From Clostridia bacterium (GTDB lineage Bacteria; Bacillota_A; Clostridia; Oscillospirales; Acutalibacteraceae), in the NCBI GenBank assembly GCA_017390825.1, contig JAFPAK010000378.1, positions 1 through 17,529 of the forward strand: a stretch of 17,529 bases of DNA, in the 5' to 3' direction. This document shows positions 15,933 to 17,529 of the stretch, piece after piece. Positions within the stretch are counted from its first letter, which is position 1. Each line of letters starts with the position of its first letter. The notes under the pieces were generated by a model. That model was not told where the DNA came from and searched no databases. It was given only the letters and a program-made list of their open reading frames with translations. A program made the position numbers and the translations under genes.

Positions 15933-16988
15933 TTGAAAAATATTAATAAGTTCATATCTGTATTTTCACATTCGTGCATAATACAGGATCCGCTTAATCT
16001 ACGTTATCTCACCGGCACCGATATTGATACCGGCACACTTGTTTTCGTTGGCGGAAAGGTGTATTTTATCACTGATTTCCGCTATATTGAAAAGGCAAAG
16101 TCTGATTTCAAAAATTCTGATGTCACGGTCATTTTACAAAGTCGGCTTTCAGATAATATAAGAGATATTTTGTCGTCCCACAATGAAACACACGTGTTTA
16201 TTGAAAACGGTTATCAGACGGTTGAGAAACTAAATTTTTTCAGCGGAATTTGTGAGGTCGAAAGGGAAGCGTTGCTTGACAATGCAATAAATGAGCTTCG
16301 CATGATAAAAGACGAAGAAGAATTAGCACTTATTAAAAAAGCACAGAATTTGACTGACAGTGCATTTACCCACATTCTGCCCTTTATCAAGGAGGGTGTT
16401 AAAGAACGTGATATCGCGCTTGAGATCGAGTGGTTTATGCGTAAGGGCGGTGCAGAGGGTGTGTCCTTCAATCACATCGTCGTGTCAGGTAAAAAATCAT
16501 CGCTTCCTCACGGAATACCGTCGGATAAGTTGATTGAAAACGGTGATTTTATCACTATGGATACAGGTTGCAAGGTCGGAGGCTACTGCTCTGATATGAC
16601 AAGGACTGTTGCTCTTGGATATGCCGATGATGATATGAAAAAGGTGTATAACACCGTGCTTTCAGCACAAAAAGCGGCGCTTGATCTGATAGCGCCCGAT
16701 GTTGTATGCTGTGATATTGATACCGCTGCCCGTTCGTTGATATACGGTGCAGGGTATGAGGGTTGCTTCGGGCATTCCACGGGCCATTCGGTAGGACTTT
16801 TTATCCATGAGTCGCCGTCGTTTTCGCCGTCCTGCAAAACGCTTCTGAAAAAGGGAATGGTAATGACCGTTGAACCGGGCATTTATATTGAGGATGCTTA
16901 CGGTGTCCGCATTGAAGACATGGTTTACATAACTGATGATGGTTATGAAAATCTCACAAAGAGCAGTAAAGAACTTATTATATTGTAA
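15933..16988 (+). CDS. M24B family Xaa-Pro aminopeptidase
   Basis: Metallopeptidase that removes N-terminal residues next to proline or splits Xaa-Pro dipeptides; 351 residues. It has an N-terminal creatinase-like domain (about 1-120) and a C-terminal pita-bread domain. The five expected metal ligands are D210 (MDTGCK), D221 (CSDMTR), H285 (GHSVGL), E314 (VEPGIY) and E328 (RIEDMV), and the catalytic-type H292 lies in IHE. The start is TTG 15933, with AAAGG about 9 bases upstream, five bases after the S-component stop. Aminopeptidase and prolidase activities cannot be separated by sequence alone. No signal peptide is seen. It ends the coaX operon. Confidence 0.93.
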   Translation: MKNINKFISVFSHSCIIQDPLNLRYLTGTDIDTGTLVFVGGKVYFITDFRYIEKAKSDFKNSDVTVILQSRLSDNIRDILSSHNETHVFIENGYQTVEKLNFFSGICEVEREALLDNAINELRMIKDEEELALIKKAQNLTDSAFTHILPFIKEGVKERDIALEIEWFMRKGGAEGVSFNHIVVSGKKSSLPHGIPSDKLIENGDFITMDTGCKVGGYCSDMTRTVALGYADDDMKKVYNTVLSAQKAALDLIAPDVVCCDIDTAARSLIYGAGYEGCFGHSTGHSVGLFIHESPSFSPSCKTLLKKGMVMTVEPGIYIEDAYGVRIEDMVYITDDGYENLTKSSKELIIL

Positions 16989-16998
16989 AAATTAAAAC

Positions 16999-17040
16999 AC
17001 CCCAAAACGCCGATGAAATCAGCGCTTTGGGGTTTGTTTC
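16999..17040 (+). terminator. rho-independent terminator after the peptidase gene
   Basis: ACCCCAAA (16999-17006) pairs with TTTGGGGT (17026-17033). After one A-C mismatch, CGC (17008-17010) pairs with GCG (17022-17024), closing an 11-base loop. A T-rich tail (TTGTTTCTTT) follows. It closes the coaX transcription unit and separates it from the tRNA gene. Confidence 0.85.
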
Positions 17041-17048
17041 TTTATAAG

Positions 17049-17111
17049 ATGATAAAAAATTTAAAAAAATTCAAATTAGGGGTTGATATTTTTATTTTTT
17101 TAGTATATAAT
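17049..17111 (+). promoter_or_regulatory. tRNA(fMet) promoter with AT-rich upstream element
   Basis: TTGATA (17083-17088) and TATAAT (17106-17111) are separated by 17 bases. A- and T-tracts at about 17049-17078, just upstream of the -35 box, resemble an UP element of the kind found at stable-RNA promoters. The predicted start near 17118 leaves about 30 bases of 5' leader to be removed by RNase P. Confidence 0.75.
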
Positions 17112-17147
17112 ATATTAGCGCTCAAAAGTGAGTTGCAAATCTAATAT

Positions 17148-17224
<77 letters not shown>

Positions 17225-17254
17225 TGGTTGGCTACCAAAATAGATGACAGCCCG

Positions 17255-17290
17255 AAAAACCCAGTAACCACAACGGTTTCTGGGTTTTTT
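17255..17290. terminator. terminator after tRNA-fMet, usable in both directions
   Basis: AAAAACCCAG (17255-17264) pairs with CTGGGTTTTT (17280-17289), and inside it AACC (17266-17269) pairs with GGTT (17275-17278). T runs are present at the 3' end on both strands. It should end tRNA transcription and also the convergent frame to the right. Confidence 0.85.
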
Positions 17291-17331
17291 CGTGTCTAAA
17301 ATAACAGTAAAAATAAAAAGATGCCATCCCC

Positions 17332-17529
17332 TTAAACCATCACCACCTTCCATGGTGTGGCGCAGTAGGTGACCACATCCACGGGGCTATACATCACGCT
17401 GCGTAGCGTATTCGTGTCGGTTTTTGAGACCTCAAATTTGGTGAGGCACCAGTCGTCCACGTCGGCATCGGTGAGAGCTACCCACAATCCATTGGGTAGG
17501 TCGAGTGTAAGTGCGCGTTCCACGGGCTC
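17332..17529 (-). CDS. 3' part of an unidentified gene cut by the right edge
   Basis: A leftward frame is open from the right edge to a TAA at 17332-17334, giving 65 C-terminal residues (end VTYCATPWKVVMV). I do not recognise the protein. It is acidic in its middle (DADVDDW) and has no evident membrane segment. Codon choice differs from the neighbours: frequent GCC, ACC, CTC and CCC and an estimated GC content well above the rest of the window, which would fit recently acquired DNA. It converges on the tRNA terminator, which may serve as its own. An in-frame GTG at 17523 exists, but the frame stays open beyond it, so the true start probably lies outside. Confidence 0.5.
   Translation of the reverse strand, partial: EPVERALTLDLPNGLWVALTDADVDDWCLTKFEVSKTDTNTLRSVMYSPVDVVTYCATPWKVVMV

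Overview
This window looks like ordinary core chromosome from a low-to-moderate-GC Gram-positive bacterium of the class Clostridia, most likely a Ruminococcus-like member of the Oscillospiraceae. The placement is an inference. It rests on the phoH-ybeY-era-yqzL-recO gene order typical of Firmicutes, AGGAGG-like ribosome binding sites, sigma-A-type promoters, several TTG starts, a type III pantothenate kinase, and an ECF-type vitamin transporter subunit. I see no rRNA, CRISPR array, insertion sequence or complete mobile element.

Layout. Positions 1-375 hold an uninterpretable coding remnant at the left edge, AT-rich DNA with short inverted repeats, a clear rho-independent terminator and a good promoter. 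From 376 to 8787 a long rightward run carries phoH, ybeY, era, a small yqzL-type gene, recO, mutS2, a rodA/ftsW-type gene, tsaE, tsaB and rpiB. The genes are mostly overlapping or separated by a few bases. One break, after era, contains a weak terminator and a second promoter whose -10 box lies inside a perfect palindrome. A long symmetrical hairpin at 8803-8833 separates this run from a leftward operon (14275 down to 8838): alaS, a HIT-family gene, an Apt-like phosphoribosyltransferase gene, engB and lysA. Divergent promoters between alaS and coaX also drive a rightward group of coaX, an ECF S-component gene (probably pantothenate uptake) and an M24 Xaa-Pro peptidase gene, ending at a terminator. 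A single initiator tRNA(fMet) gene with its own promoter and terminator follows. The right edge holds the 3' end of an unrecognised, GC-richer leftward reading frame.

How the genes fit together. The first run groups ribosome and RNA maturation (PhoH, YbeY, Era), DNA repair and ribosome or recombination quality control (RecO, MutS2), cell-wall glycan polymerisation (RodA/FtsW), tRNA t6A modification (TsaE, TsaB) and pentose phosphate isomerisation (RpiB). The leftward operon groups alanyl-tRNA charging, nucleotide handling, 50S assembly (EngB) and the last step of lysine synthesis. The coaX group joins pantothenate phosphorylation with a putative pantothenate importer subunit.

I did not find a novel defence, mobile or biosynthetic system. 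The points most worth a second look are the palindromic promoter and small overlapping gene before recO, a structured alaS leader with no T-box, an in-frame UAG joining coaX to the transporter gene, and the compositionally different frame beside the initiator tRNA.
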